From Acanthosepion pharaonis (lineage: Eukaryota; Mollusca; Cephalopoda; Sepiida; Sepiidae): a stretch of DNA of 64,000 bases. The translations under genes and the position numbers were made by a program. Positions within the stretch are counted from its first letter, which is position 1, and every line of letters starts with the position of its first letter. A model generated the notes under the pieces. That model searched no databases, was not told the DNA's origin, and worked only from the letters and a program-made list of their open reading frames with translations. The stretch lies in the NCBI GenBank assembly GCA_903632075.3, contig CAHIKZ030004123.1, positions 4,106,001 through 4,170,000 on the forward strand. Reading direction: 5' to 3'. Shown one piece after another: positions 21,756 through 32,358 of this stretch.

Positions 21756-21789
21756 CCAATTCTAAATTGACTCAGATTTTTATGTATTG

Positions 21790-22265
21790 GTCATATAAAT
21801 ATTTGAAGACCTGAAAATATGAATTTTATGAGATTGACTTCAGAAGGATAAGATCTTGGAGGATGAAGACGGAAACAGAGGTAAATATTCTCTGAGTGCA
21901 GAGTGCATTGTAAGCAAGATCTTCCTACAAAGCCAACTTTAAGAGGAAATTAATCTTCTTATCCATTTCATTTCTGCTCTCCTTATAGTGAAGGATGTCC
22001 ATATTTTGGACATATCAACAAATACATTCGTTTTACTTTGTCCTGCCAAGAGATATTGAAGATTTTCATCAATGCTTGATAGATTTTGATTATATTACGG
22101 AGAAGGGCACTTGCAGGTTTAGTTCTGGGATTACAACAGAGGGTTGGGAATAACAAGGCTCTGACCTAAATAAAATTTTAATGATACTAGTGGAAATTTT
22201 CTTAAATGCTTGATGGATTTCTTTTTGTTGATTAATGTAGAGTAAAGATTGACTTTTTTCTCTCT
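21790..22265. other. Unclassified sequence between V-element copies
   Basis: No motif or repeat family recognised. Confidence 0.35.
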
Positions 22266-22270
22266 CTCCT

Positions 22271-22750
22271 TTGTCCTGGGTATGACAATAAACTACATCC
22301 AGCTGCAAGTTCAGGAGATTGGAGCTTTTGAGAACCATGGAACCACCTCTTAACTACTGTTGTTCCTGGGTCCACCCTGAACCAGGGTGGTAGCATCTGT
22401 GAGGGTCCCAGCTATGGGCAAATAATGAACTCCCAAACAAAATTCAGCAGTATATCTTTATAGTAAAATGACCAATAATACATGTTTCTAGCAAAATGAT
22501 AATTAGTACAATACTAAAAAGTATAAAAATACATTTTTATAGTAAAATACCAACAATACAATAAAAAGAAAATACTAACATTATATTTTATGATCTACAA
22601 ACTATTTATCTAAAAAAACAGGTTTACACTGAAAGTATAAGATTATGTATAAAATATCTCTAATTGACAAGATAAAATTACATACAAAATATTTAGATTT
22701 TGGCATTAAATAACACATAGAGGTTCATATGCGGCTAAACAAAATCAACC
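22271..22750 (+). mobile_element. V-element copy 5
   Basis: Starts TTGTCCTGGGTATGACAATA, has the hairpin CCACCCTG-AA-CCAGGGTGG, and AGCTATGGGCAAATAATGAA. A diverged VNTR of AATAC-containing units follows (22440-22620), then an AT-rich stretch, and the tail GGCATTAAATAACACATAGA with GCGGCTAAACAAAATC. A 9-bp target duplication CTCTCTCCT (22262-22270 and 22751-22759) is present but low-complexity, so it is weaker evidence than in copies 1, 3 and 4. Confidence 0.7.
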
Positions 22751-22784
22751 CTCTCTCCTAGTCCCTGTTCTAACAACCATTTAT

Positions 22785-23290
22785 ACTATCTCGTTAGGTA
22801 GGACTAGTGCTTCTGCTAGCTATATAGTGATTTTTGATAAGATACAAAGAAGAATCTATCATTTTATTGGTCATGACATGGCATCTCGGCTTCAGTCACT
22901 TTTTCCACTGATGTAACATAGCTTCCTTTTCTGTAAATAATTTCATGGTAATTGTTCTGATGAGCTTTCCTCTTTGTTACCTAGACTTGATGAATTTAAG
23001 CAACATACTAGATTGTCAGCAAGGCCCCATTTCACAGTTGAAATGGCTAGATGTAATTGTAAATTCTATACTTACAGTTTTTTCTCCTGCACTTCTCACT
23101 TGTGGAACTCTTTCAGCTTCTCACATTCCAGATCTTCAAAAATTTAAATACAATGTCAATTGTTATCTTCTGTTTTAAATCCTATTCTTTCTCCTTAATA
23201 GTGTTTTTTTCCTCATATTCTCTAACACTAAGTAACCCCTTATGTCTTAGTGGCTTTATTGTATTACATGGGGTAGAATAATTAAAAAAT
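22785..23290 (+). mobile_element. LINE-A reverse transcriptase tail, plus strand
   Basis: Plus-strand frames give the equivalents of FDKIQRRIYHFIGHDMASRL, then LDCQQGPISQLKWLDVIVN and LFQLLTFQIFKNLNTM-type sequence, in at least two frames. The 3' UTR ends with CACTAAGTAACCCCTTATGT, the same terminus that other copies show in reverse. The fragment is 5' truncated near 22785. Confidence 0.75.
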
Positions 23291-23304
23291 GGTTATGCAT
23301 TGTT

Positions 23305-23520
23305 TTTCTCTGTCTTACCTTCTGTCTTGTGAATGTCAAATTTTCTAATCCTTCTTTCCTCTTTATGTTTCCTAAAAATTTTAACTATCTCTTTCTGATT
23401 CTAAGTATAAGCATCCTTTTTGTTTGCATTTTCCTTAAAACACCCTCATTTATCACATGTTCAGTCCATGGTATTCTCTGCATCCTTCCTTAGAAGCACT
23501 TCTATTTTGCCTCAGATCTC
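23305..23520 (-). mobile_element. LINE-B fragment
   Basis: The minus strand carries the segment equivalent to RRMLRIPWTEHVINEGVLRK (CATGGTATTCTCTGCATCCT in plus writing) and KFLGNIKRKEGLENL. The flanking parts of the LINE are missing at both ends. It starts just after the 3' end of a LINE-A copy in the opposite orientation. Confidence 0.7.
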
Positions 23521-23539
23521 CTCTTCATTGGGTTGCCCC

Positions 23540-24010
23540 TCTTATGACTTGTATTCTTAAAACTGATTTTAGTTGATCATGTCAAATTTGAACAAAGAAA
23601 TCAACTTGATCGACATTCGCTGGAGAAATTCAATTCAACAACACGGAACCTGACTTCTTGCTAAATAAAAAGAAAATAAAAATGATAAAGTACAGTGATT
23701 TTATTGAATAGTGCTTAGAATTTTATTATTAAAAAAAATAAAAGCTTTTTTTAATCATGACAGTCATTTTTAAATTTTGATACAACCACAAGGACATGAC
23801 AGCTGACAAAAACATTTGGGAAAGCATTGGTTTAAATTCAAATAATGATCCACTTTATTTTCTTTTGGTATGAATATAAATTTTCATTAAAGCAAAAAAT
23901 ATTAGACCATTTATGATTTGGAAGCAGTTAATAATTTACCAAAAATCTTAATAGAATATTCTTGGAGTTTTCCAGCTAGTCAAAGAAATCTGGCAATTTT
24001 AGATACAAAT
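23540..24010. other. Unclassified AT-rich sequence
   Basis: No motif or repeat family recognised. Confidence 0.3.
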
Positions 24011-24014
24011 AGTA

Positions 24015-24262
24015 TCTGGTATAATTTATAAAAATTAGAATAAAAATCTGTTACGAATTATAAAAATCAAAATCTGATATAAATTATAAAAATTAGAATA
24101 AAAATCTGTTATGAATTATAAAAATCAAAATCTGATATAAATTATAAAAATTAGAATAAAAATCTGTTACAAATTATAAAAATCAAAATTTGGTATAAAT
24201 ATTAAAAGAAAAATTTGTTATGAATCATAAAATTTAAAATAAAAATCTGGTGTAAATTATAA
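24015..24262. repeat. 58-bp satellite, about four units
   Basis: Units start near 24015, 24073, 24131, 24189 and 24246 with the core TCTGATATAAATTATAAAAA, then TTAGAATAAAAATCTGTTA. The first three are nearly identical and the last two more diverged. Confidence 0.9.
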
Positions 24263-24265
24263 AAA

Positions 24266-24530
24266 AATGCGTGTTAGCAACGAGGAAATTTTAAGGTGAA
24301 TGGAAACAAAGAGGACATATACTTAGAATGAAAATGTGATAAATTATTTCATCAAATAATTAGGAAGGAATGTGAAGGAATATAGTAATAGAGGAATCAG
24401 TGCGTAACCAAGAAAATGATAAGAAAATGATGTCAGAACAGGGAGTGGAAAGGATAGTAAAAAAACATTAAGAGCTAAAACTGATAGGAAATTGTGGAGA
24501 ACCAAGAAGGGACATGGCACATAAAATGAG
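24266..24530 (+). mobile_element. LINE-B 3' fragment
   Basis: Plus strand begins GTGTTAGCAACGAGGAAATT (VSNEEILR), continues METKRTYT, and ends with the family C-terminus AKTDRKLWRTKKGHGT before GGCACATAAAATGAG. Internal stops and frameshifts. Its 5' end joins the 58-bp satellite directly. Confidence 0.75.
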
Positions 24531-24909
24531 TTATACAAAATAGCCTGCATTTTGTCTATTCTGATAATCAAGACATAATGTGCACCATTTGAAAAACAAG
24601 ATAAAAAAAAATAAAAACAATTGCCTAAAAACATTTCCAAAATGCTCTGAGGTAAAGTCTTTTATACATATGTTAGTGTAAACAACTAAAGTTTGAAAGG
24701 GAGAACTTTACAAAAGTATTGTCTGATAAAAACTTATTATCTTCTCATATACTTACAAAATGAATGATCATGTTGTCTGTTCCAAAAGCCAAAAAAATCT
24801 TACGTTAAATAAGGCGGCATAGATTTATTGGTAGGACATTCAGGGGAGAAATGTCTTTGACATCATAAAAAAAAAATATCAGACATATCATTTATTCTAT
24901 TGATTTTTT

Positions 24910-24911
24910 AC

Positions 24912-24978
<67 letters not shown>
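24910..24978. repeat. (CATA)n(TA)n microsatellite
   Basis: About 15 bp of CATA units followed by about 54 bp of TA. Confidence 0.95.
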
Positions 24979-24979
<1 letters not shown>

Positions 24980-25079
24980 AGCCTTAAAGTGATCTGTTTT
25001 TCTTTAATATATGATGCAAAAATGAAAGTAACAATGTCATCTCATTTTAACAAATATATTTACCAAAGTTGCACAAAAA

Positions 25080-25760
25080 TCTCTTGAAATACTAAAGAAT
25101 AAATTTATTCAATAAAATTACCATTGGCTTCAATGACAGCCTCCAAATGATTTTAGAATCTTCTGCAACTGTTCTGGGTGGTCTCCTTGTTTAAGATGGT
25201 GAATGCTGCCATAATTCTTGCCTTCAGTTCAACTTTGGTGCTACAAGGAGTTTTGTTGGTCTCTCACTCAACTGTCCCCGCACATAATAATCAAGTGGGG
25301 TTACAGTCTGGGGAGTTAGGTGGCAAGATGTAAAGGGTGATGTGGTCGCAGAAATTGTCTAACAGACGTGACTGGGTCGCCTGCTTGTGCAGAGTCCTAT
25401 TGCCACACATAGGGTCTTCCAGCAGCCACCCTCTTGATCCAGGGCAGCACTACCCACTCAGGGCATTTGATGTAGGCCTCCATGTTGCATCTGAGACCCT
25501 CACCAACAAATTCAGGAGTTCTTTTCTGATCAGAGTGAGTTTTCTGAGCTGCCGTATCTTTGTAATCACCATTGGACTCGTCCAACTCTTTCTGAATCCT
25601 TTGCACTGTCCTCAGATTGAGGCCCAACACTCCAAAATGTTTATATTGGAGCTTCTAGTGTGAATGCCAAGCAGTACAGCATACTGTTTCCAAATTTCTG
25701 GCAGAGTGAATTGCATCATGGTGCTCTTTTCTCAGATAGTGACCAACTGACCCTACAATA
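25080..25760 (-). pseudogene. Mariner/Tc1-like transposase with internal deletion
   Basis: Minus strand reading: HHDAIHSARNLETVCCTAWHS (N-terminal, near 25730), then LGLNLRTVQRIQKELDES (HTH, near 25620) and KRTPEFVGEG. The frame then jumps straight to NMEAYIKCPEWVVLPWIKR and GRPYVWQ (near 25400). In intact relatives several hundred residues, including the first catalytic aspartates, separate those two parts, so the catalytic core is deleted. Frameshifted downstream sequence continues to a C-terminus like ELKARIMAAFTILNK and LEAVIEANGNFIE (near 25120). It is one insertion, 5' to 3' on the minus strand. Inverted ends were not confidently located. Confidence 0.75.
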
Positions 25761-26225
25761 CTGTGCACGTGCACAAAATTAAAAATATAAAATGATGACA
25801 ATTTATCCATCTTACCGTTTGTGTGTGTGTGTGTACACACATATATAAATACACACACACACACACACAATATATATCTCACACACACAAATTTTATTAA
25901 ATTCAACTGACAAGATCTGTTTAAATATTGAAGGTGTTGTATATTGAGATCAAATTTGTGGATAAATTGTCTGAAGTCCATGTTTGTCCTGTTGCTTTTG
26001 TGCAATTACTTTTGGCTGACTAAGTCATTATCAAGAACCGTGTGCTAAGCAAGATTTCATTAGCTACATCCTGGTATTTTTCGAGAGCTGAAGTTTGAAA
26101 CACTTGAAATTGACATTAACCACAATATTACAATAGCTTCTGACTAGATATACAATATTAAATACACAGGTTAAAGGGAGCAAGATCACACCAAAAAATT
26201 ACGTCAAATATGTTAGAGTTTTCAT

Positions 26226-26760
26226 TAAAATATAGTGTCACACCACAAACTCGCTTTCACGACACTTGACATTACATTTTAATGAAAACTCTAACATTTT
26301 TAGGCATTTAAAACAACATGCCTGCCCGCACACACAATTCCGTAAAATACTTGTCGAAAACACAACTATACTTCGACATGAAAACAATAGACAAAAACTA
26401 AAAATACTTGAAGCATTATACATCAAACTGTTGAAACCCAACCTAAACAAAATCAATTATGGCATCTCTACAAATATTCTTAAATGTCTATAATTGGTAA
26501 CAGAAGCCATTGGTTTATACCAACGGCTTTCCATACTTCATTCTCCAATTCACTCTCGTGTGGTCATGTGTGACGTCATGAGATGCGGTGCGATTTTCGC
26601 TTCTAGTGTCTTATATGCACATGTTTATTATTGCTTAGTGATCAACTATGTAAACAATGACAGACTATCATCACTGTTGTGTCCGTATATTGTTTAATAT
26701 GTTTGTAATTTACATCTTTGATAATGGCTTAAGTAAGCCGAAAGCTTAGATTATATTAAA
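26226..26760 (+). mobile_element. Penelope-like element 3' remnant with GIY-YIG end
   Basis: A plus frame (26266-26493) reads HLKQHACPHTQFRKILVEN, then HENNRQKLKILEALYIKLLK and PNLNKINYG before a stop. This is the C-terminal end of the GIY-YIG endonuclease of Penelope-like retroelements (E-A-L-Y-I-K-x-x-x-P-x-L-N). The catalytic GIY and YIG motifs upstream are gone. About 240 bp after the stop, GGCTTAAGTAAGCCGAAAGC (26731-26750) forms a short hairpin followed by GAAA, as expected near the 3' end of such elements. Confidence 0.65.
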
Positions 26761-26883
26761 AAAATATGGATCAATATTGTGAATTTCTTTCTTCGTTTAA
26801 CAATAATGTTATTAAACTTATCAGATGTTACGAAAAAAATTTACATAAAATAGACAACACTTGTCTATATTATTTAATGAAAC

Positions 26884-26885
<2 letters not shown>

Positions 26886-26916
<31 letters not shown>
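26886..26916. repeat. (TA)n microsatellite
   Basis: About 31 bp of TA. Confidence 0.95.
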
Positions 26917-26918
<2 letters not shown>

Positions 26919-27114
26919 CAAATATATGGATATAGATCCGACAGTATGAAGAAAAATATACTGAAAAAACAAACAAAAATCCTGATATGCGATTATGCTG
27001 TTTTAATGTTTAATGTCAACGTCGGACGTTTCGGTCTAATAGACCATCTGTCAGAAATTTAATTTCTCTATCTATCTTTCTATCTCTCTTACTTTCCTTC
27101 CTCCTCTCCTTTTC

Positions 27115-28250
27115 CCCCTGTGTGCAGTGTAAGAACTGCTGCTGCTGTGTCACATGGCGAAATCGTGTCTAACGATTGGTCGTACGTGATTTTCCCGCTT
27201 GTTTTCGACTAGATTAGAGGAATCTAGTCAGTAGTAGCAAAAAAGGGCGCTGCAGTGTGGAGACGATAAGTCGTCTTGTCTTGCGACGAAAAGGAAACCT
27301 GCTTGAAGATAACCTGTTGTTACTCTGACAAGGAAAACAGTCATAAAAGACCAGTCAAGAATATATGTCTAAGAGAATTGAAGATAAAGAACATGTGTGT
27401 TCGCCATGTGGAAAAAGCTTATTCTCTAGACAAGTGAAGTCAAGTCTGTTCAAGCAATCAAGTGGATTATTGTTCTGCAACCAAAGAACAAGTCAGTAAA
27501 GACTTATCTAAAAAATCAGTTAAAGAAATTATTGTAAAGAGAATTTACAATAGAACATTCTCAAGGAAGTCTTCTTTCGACAATCAGGTCGAAGAGAGAA
27601 AAAAGTCAAAATTAAGCGATTGAAAAGCTACCTTCCATCGAGGAGTTATTTTGTCCTATTTCGTGGACGAAATTTTGACGTGGAAAAAAAGTATGTGAAA
27701 AAAAGATCTTCTAAGTCGTCTCTAGAAGTTGAATTTGTGTCGCAGAGAAAGTTTGAAAAAACAAGTCTGCATTTATTTTTAACAGGAAGCTTGCTTATCT
27801 TCCAAGGAGAGCAACTCAAAAAATATCTAAAAACCTTTCTGCCCAGCTACTTAATAAAAATACTATAGCTATTTTTTTTTTTTGAACAGTAAGTCTAATT
27901 TTTCCCCTCTTTCTGCTATCTCTCTACCTCTTTCACTCCCTCTGAACTGTTATTGGAGTCCTTTTTAAGGGCTCGCCAAAGGGACGTTTTTGACAGTTAT
28001 TTTCAAGTTATACCAGTGAACTTTAACATCAGACTATTTTTTTCCCCCCTCATTTTATTTTTTTTTCTTTTCCCTCAATAAATTTTATAGCTATTTCAAG
28101 TGGTTTTTCCTTCTTCTTTATCTCGCTTGTTATGGTTGTATATTCATGGTTTCAGGTCTCTGTTAACTGTGTTACGCGGGATTCCCGTCATTGGACGTAA
28201 TGACAAAGTTTCCCAACCTTTTTTGCGCCGAGTTTGGCTGTTACTAAGCT
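27115..28250 (+). other. CpG-richer 1.1-kb block, LTR-like or captured sequence
   Basis: Base composition differs from the surroundings: CpG is frequent (GGTCGTACGTGATTTTCCCG, GTGTTACGCGGGATTCCCGT) where most of the window has almost none. A plus frame beginning at 27367 reads MSKRIEDKEHVCSPCGKSLF, which resembles the first half of a C2H2 zinc finger, but the histidines do not follow. An 82-codon frame (27620-27868) shows no domain. AATAAA is at 28077. It could be a solo LTR or a captured host segment. I cannot define ends or target duplications. Confidence 0.3.
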
Positions 28251-28262
28251 AAATTTCGACAC

Positions 28263-28472
28263 GTCTTCAGGACATATTCATAAAACATAATTAACATAGA
28301 CATAATTAACATCGCCCATGTGACGACAACGTGATCATATTTAAACAGACCGCTGATCTTATAAAAGATTTCAGTTATCTGTTTGGATTGGTATTGCTTT
28401 TATGTCCATCGTCTTTTTCATGTTGAATTGCATATGGTCTATGTTAATCATGTTTTATAAATATGTCCTGAA
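28263..28472. repeat. Inverted repeat with 36-bp arms
   Basis: Arms at 28263-28298 and 28437-28472 share TTCAGGACATATTYATAAAA in inverted orientation with about 138 bp between. The left arm abuts GTCTTCAGGAC, read on the minus strand as CTGAAGACGTGTCGAAA, again a Penelope-like hairpin plus GAAA. Confidence 0.75.
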
Positions 28473-28607
28473 TATGGTCTATTAGACTGAAATGTCCGAC
28501 GTTGACATATTAAAACAGCATAATCGCATATTCGGATTTTTGTTTGTTTTTTTTCAGTAAATTTTTCTTCATATATATATATATGAAATGGTCAAAGTCT
28601 GACAATT

Positions 28608-28883
28608 ATTTTAAAACATTTTTATGTTTATACTTTCTTACAAATATTTAAGTAAATGCTCTGTTTATAATAAAATCCTCTGTGGCTCAATCAGTAAAAG
28701 CATGTCAGGCTATATGACGGTTCTGTATAGGATACAGGTTCGATTTAATATTTTCTATGAAAATTTCTTGGATATTCAGGCCAGTAAATGTTGTTAATAC
28801 TGTTTATTATAAACAGAGCATTTACTTAAATATTTGTATCTATAAAAAAAAAAAGAATGTATAAACATAAAAATGTCTTAAAA
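28608..28883. mobile_element. Foldback element with a tRNA-like centre
   Basis: Arms at about 28608-28675 and 28802-28883 share ATATTTAAGTAAATGCTCTG and ACATTTTTATGTTTATA in inverted orientation. The centre (28679-28752) looks like a tRNA or tRNA-derived SINE head: TGTGGCTCAATCAGTAAAAG (A box region) and ACAGGTTCGATTTA (B box). A 13-bp A-rich insertion separates the arm halves on the right. Confidence 0.7.
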
Positions 28884-28919
<36 letters not shown>

Positions 28920-29135
28920 AGAAAGAACAGAACCATGGAAACGTGATTTTAGCTGTGTCTTTAAAACCCAGTAATTTTAAAAGTTACTCCAAAATTTGCT
29001 TGAGGATGAAATGGAACTAATATCTTTAATTTAATTGCAAAATTAAATTTGTGGCTTTTAGCTTCCATTTTTGAAACATGGTTAGAACTGTGTAGCGGAA
29101 AAAAAACATTTTAAATCAATTAATTTATAATATAT

Positions 29136-29366
29136 ATTATGAAGTGTTACATTAGAACACGCACATCCCCACTACAAAACTGTACATACATTTTGTTTCA
29201 ATGTTAAAAAATCTTTTTAAAGTTTCATCAGGTAGGAAATCACAATGCTACTCCCACCTGATTTGCTACCTGATGAAACGTTAAAAAGATTTTTTTTAAT
29301 GTTGAAACAAGATGTACAGTTTTGTAGTGGGGATGTACATGTTCTAATGTAACACTGCATAACAAA
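29136..29366. mobile_element. Near-perfect palindromic MITE
   Basis: Arms of about 98 bp (29136-29238 and 29264-29366) pair through TATGTACAGTTTTGTAGTGG-type sequence with few mismatches. The outer ends are AGTGTTACATTAGAACA. The loop is about 26 bp. No coding sequence. The arms end in an inner CTACCTGATGAAAC. Confidence 0.85.
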
Positions 29367-30480
29367 TAAATATTTATTGTTCTACTTTTGTATTGAGCCT
29401 TGTTTTAAATTAATGTTTTGAACACTGAAATCTTACTCTTCACTCTTTTTATGTTAGGAGATATATAACAAAGTATTGACAGGCTGAAAAATAGAGTAAT
29501 GCATAACAAACTTCTATCAAGGAAAATAACAGAAATTTCTATAACAACTAAAATGTGTCTCCCACACACAGCAGTGGTGTAGTATTAAAAGAACATACCC
29601 TGAGCTTGGTAACAGGTTTCACAATGTCAACAATGATAAAACAGCCCTGAATACATCACTGGATAATGTTTATTGTTCGGCCAAGATAACAATTGCTTAG
29701 ATACATATGCCATAGTTTAAGTTACTTGAGATCACAAAGGTCCTTCAACTGTGAGTCGTGTCCAGACATTAAAACCTCTTTTATTTCAATACAGCTTATA
29801 TAGGCTTATACAGCCGACCCAAAAGGATTGCCTGGGGCTAACTGCCCCCCTCTGCCTGCACTAGAGCCTAAGTTGCTTATTAAAATATATTTGTGTATAA
29901 AGAATTTTATATAAACTATAAAAATAGGTGCATATTTTTCATACAATTGTAGTTTCTTATATTAGTTACTGTATTTTCAAAATGCCTCAAGCTTTAACTT
30001 GTCTATATCCTTTTGACATTTTTCTATATTATGATTCCTAAATCCAACAGAGGTCGTCACAAACCTATTTTTTAGTAAACTGGAATGTGTAGGTAGTAGT
30101 CATTTCAGCCCAGCGGCATTCTTAAGCCATAACCTTTGATTATTTGTGATTCGTTTCTTGTTTTGATTTTTTAAAGATAAAAGCTTAAGGTTAGGAGAAA
30201 TGTAGATTAGATGGTAGGAATGAATATATATTTTAAATGGAGTTTAAGAAAAAAATGAGCTTTTTAAAATTCCTATAACTTATTAGATTTTTTTTTTTTT
30301 TCTTATACTTTTTTCTTTTGCACCAAGATGAATGTTTTTTGTCTGAATTTTAGACGAGTTAGCTTCTTCATATTATGTGATTGGTTCAAATTGATTTTCT
30401 CATCTTTTTTATTTATTTTTTAAAACATTTCAGCCATGTATGTACCCTTCAACCTTCTTGGTGTCTGAAGGCTGGAAGTA
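29367..30480. other. Unclassified sequence
   Basis: No recognisable repeat family or coding motif. Around 30420-30470 a GAAGG...GGCTGAAATG arrangement (minus strand) resembles the Penelope-like motif seen elsewhere. Confidence 0.35.
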
Positions 30481-30489
30481 CATTTTTTT

Positions 30490-31260
30490 TAAGCATTACA
30501 CCCCAAGCCAGGGGAGAGAGCCATTAGCATGCAGGGGGTTACAGAGAGTGAAACTGAGGGGAAAAGTCTGTGTATAAAGGAAAGGATAAATGATGAACAG
30601 GGATCACAGCAACAGATGATGGCAATTTGAGTTACATTTAAATTTTTGAAGATTGTAGTTATCAGGGAAGCAAGTAAGAGGAAGGAAGTTCCACTGTTAG
30701 GAAGCATGAGAAAAGAAACTTCTGGAGTAGAAATGGTGGTTGCATTTAACTATTTCAACAGTAAAAGGGCAGGACCTAGATGCCAATCTAGTAGCACACT
30801 TAAATTCATGTAGTTGGGGCATCAGGAATGATAGCTCATCAGAACAGTTGCCAAGAAAATATTTATAGAAAAGACAGAGGGAAGCCACATCACAAGAGAG
30901 TGACTGATGTTGAGATGTCAAGTCAGGACCGATTACATTGCAGATCCTTCTTTGGATTTTGTCAAGAACCTCAAGATGAACAGCCAGGACACCAGACCAG
31001 ATATGGCAACAATATTCAATGAATGGTAGATTTGTTTAAGATGGAGGAAAAACCTCCTGGCATAACACAGTGAACCGACTTTTCTTACAGAAGATGCAGC
31101 TATTGATTCAATGTAGTTGTTTCCGCTCAAGTCATTGGAAAACAGGAAGCCAAGAAGGCACAGTGAGAGACACTCATGAAGTTGAGCATCAGCCATGCTG
31201 ATGCGGGGAGTGGGGGGTTCTGTGGCCAAAAACAAAAAAATAGGGAAATTAGACCAAACC
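30490..31260 (-). mobile_element. LINE-A remnant, longest copy
   Basis: Minus strand from 31260: a segment near ISMADAQLHECLSLCLLG, then YIESIAASSVRKVGSLCYAR (the region before the RT tail), then LCLFYKYFLGNCSDELSFL, ATRLASRSCPFTVEIVKC and the C-terminal LQKFKCNSN-type end, followed by the 3' UTR ending at about 30490 (TTACACCCCAAGCCAGGGGA). The order matches jockey/CR1-type polymerase C-termini. Three reading frames are used, so the copy is dead. It is more diverged than most LINE-A copies and resembles the one at 38.1 kb in its 3' UTR (GGATAAATGATGAACAGG), suggesting a subfamily. Confidence 0.8.
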
Positions 31261-31299
31261 AATCATACCAGTCAATTTTTTCTCACTAGAATGTATCTT

Positions 31300-31740
31300 G
31301 CTTATTTGTAAATCGGTCATTCATCTATGCATTGAATATTGTATATCTAGTGAGAAGCTACTGTAATATTGTGGTTAATCTAGTTTGCCAGTCGTTTGCG
31401 ATAACTGAAATTGATTAAGGTGCTTGCTTTCAAGCAACAAACCTCTTCTTTCTTTTATCGTTCTCGTTTGTCTGTACGACATCACACCAACCAAAGTTCT
31501 TTCCATCCCCCTCACAGACGCGATATTTATGCCTGCGTCAGGTCATTTGTCTTTGGTTAATATTTACATATGAGACTCGATTCTCGTTCGCATGAGACTT
31601 CCTATTTTATAAATTCAAATTGGTACATCTGCACGCAAGACAGAAATTTCAGAATAATCCATTTCACTTTTAATGATGGTCATGATCTTTCAACAAGACC
31701 TGATACGCCAAGCAAATTCACTTTGCAGGAAGTAAGTCTT
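31300..31740 (-). other. Segment sharing a Penelope-associated repeat with 26.1 kb
   Basis: 31338-31384 (ATATTGTATATCTAGTGAGA through CTGTAATATTGTGGTTAAT) is the inverted counterpart of 26105-26152, next to the Penelope-like remnant. The rest (to 31740) is somewhat CpG-richer (CATCCCCCTCACAGACGCGA) and unrecognised. It may be another part of the same element class. Confidence 0.35.
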
Positions 31741-31744
31741 CTCG

Positions 31745-32230
31745 TTTCTCACATTCTTGACAAAATTCAAAGAAGGGTCTGTTATGTTATCAGTCTTGAC
31801 CTGGCATCTTGACTTCACTCAAGTTCCCACCAAAAAGGGGACATGGTTTCCCTTTATCTTTTCTACAAATAGTTTCATAGTAATTGTTCTAATAAGCTTT
31901 CCTTTGTGGTGCTTCAACTGCATGAATTTAAGCATACTACTTGATTGGCAACTAGGTCTCATCAGTTGAACTATCTAAAGTCGACCATATGTTCTATTCT
32001 AATAGTTTCTTTTCTTGTCTGTGGAACTCATTTCTGGTTTCTTGCTTCTTTTGCTAACTAAAATCTTCAAAAATTTAAATGCAATGCCAATTTCCATCTT
32101 CTGTCTTCCTGAATGAAAACTGTTCTTTTGTCCTGTCTCCTCACTAAAATCTTCTCATTCTCTTTCACTCTTAGTAACCCCTTGCATCTTAATGCCGTTA
32201 TAGCTTTGCTTGGGATAAAATTATTAAAAT
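31745..32230 (+). mobile_element. LINE-A reverse transcriptase tail, plus strand
   Basis: Plus frames read ILDKIQRRVCYVISLDLAS, then FSTNSFIVIVLISFPLWCFN-type and LEIFKNLNAMPIS-equivalent sequence, ending with the shared 3' UTR terminus (CTTAGTAACCCCTTGCATCT). Multiple frames are used. Its 5' truncation at about 31745 lies within the conserved LDKIQRR block. Confidence 0.75.
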
Positions 32231-32327
32231 ATATAAACCACACTTTGGCTATGTGGGTTTTAAACAAACATTACTGTGCTTAAGTAGAAATCTCCCAGAC
32301 AGCCATCCATATTTGGAGATGAGCAGA

Positions 32328-32329
<2 letters not shown>

Positions 32330-32358
<29 letters not shown>
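32330..32358. repeat. (ATT)n microsatellite
   Basis: Nine to ten ATT units. Confidence 0.95.

Larger units (their letters stand above)
26946..28573. mobile_element. Long inverted repeat (100-bp arms) enclosing 1.4 kb
   Basis: Arms at 26946-27046 and 28474-28572 match in inverted orientation almost throughout. Shared phrases include ATGCGATTATGCTGTTTTAA and, at the inner edge, GGTCTATTAGACC followed by GAAAC or GAAAT. The inner-edge palindrome plus GAAA is a Penelope-like terminal signature. The right arm lacks 4 bp present in the left arm and is otherwise close, so the pair is fairly young. The enclosed sequence is not otherwise repeated in the window. Confidence 0.7.

Noticed and set aside
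27367..27868. C2H2 zinc-finger gene
   Set aside because: Only C-x2-C and GKS-like residues are seen. The following histidines are absent and the frame breaks, so a gene call is not supported.
28679..28752. Possible functional tRNA gene
   Set aside because: A and B boxes are visible, but I cannot fold a complete cloverleaf with matching acceptor stem, and the unit sits at the centre of a foldback repeat with a relative at 42.8 kb.
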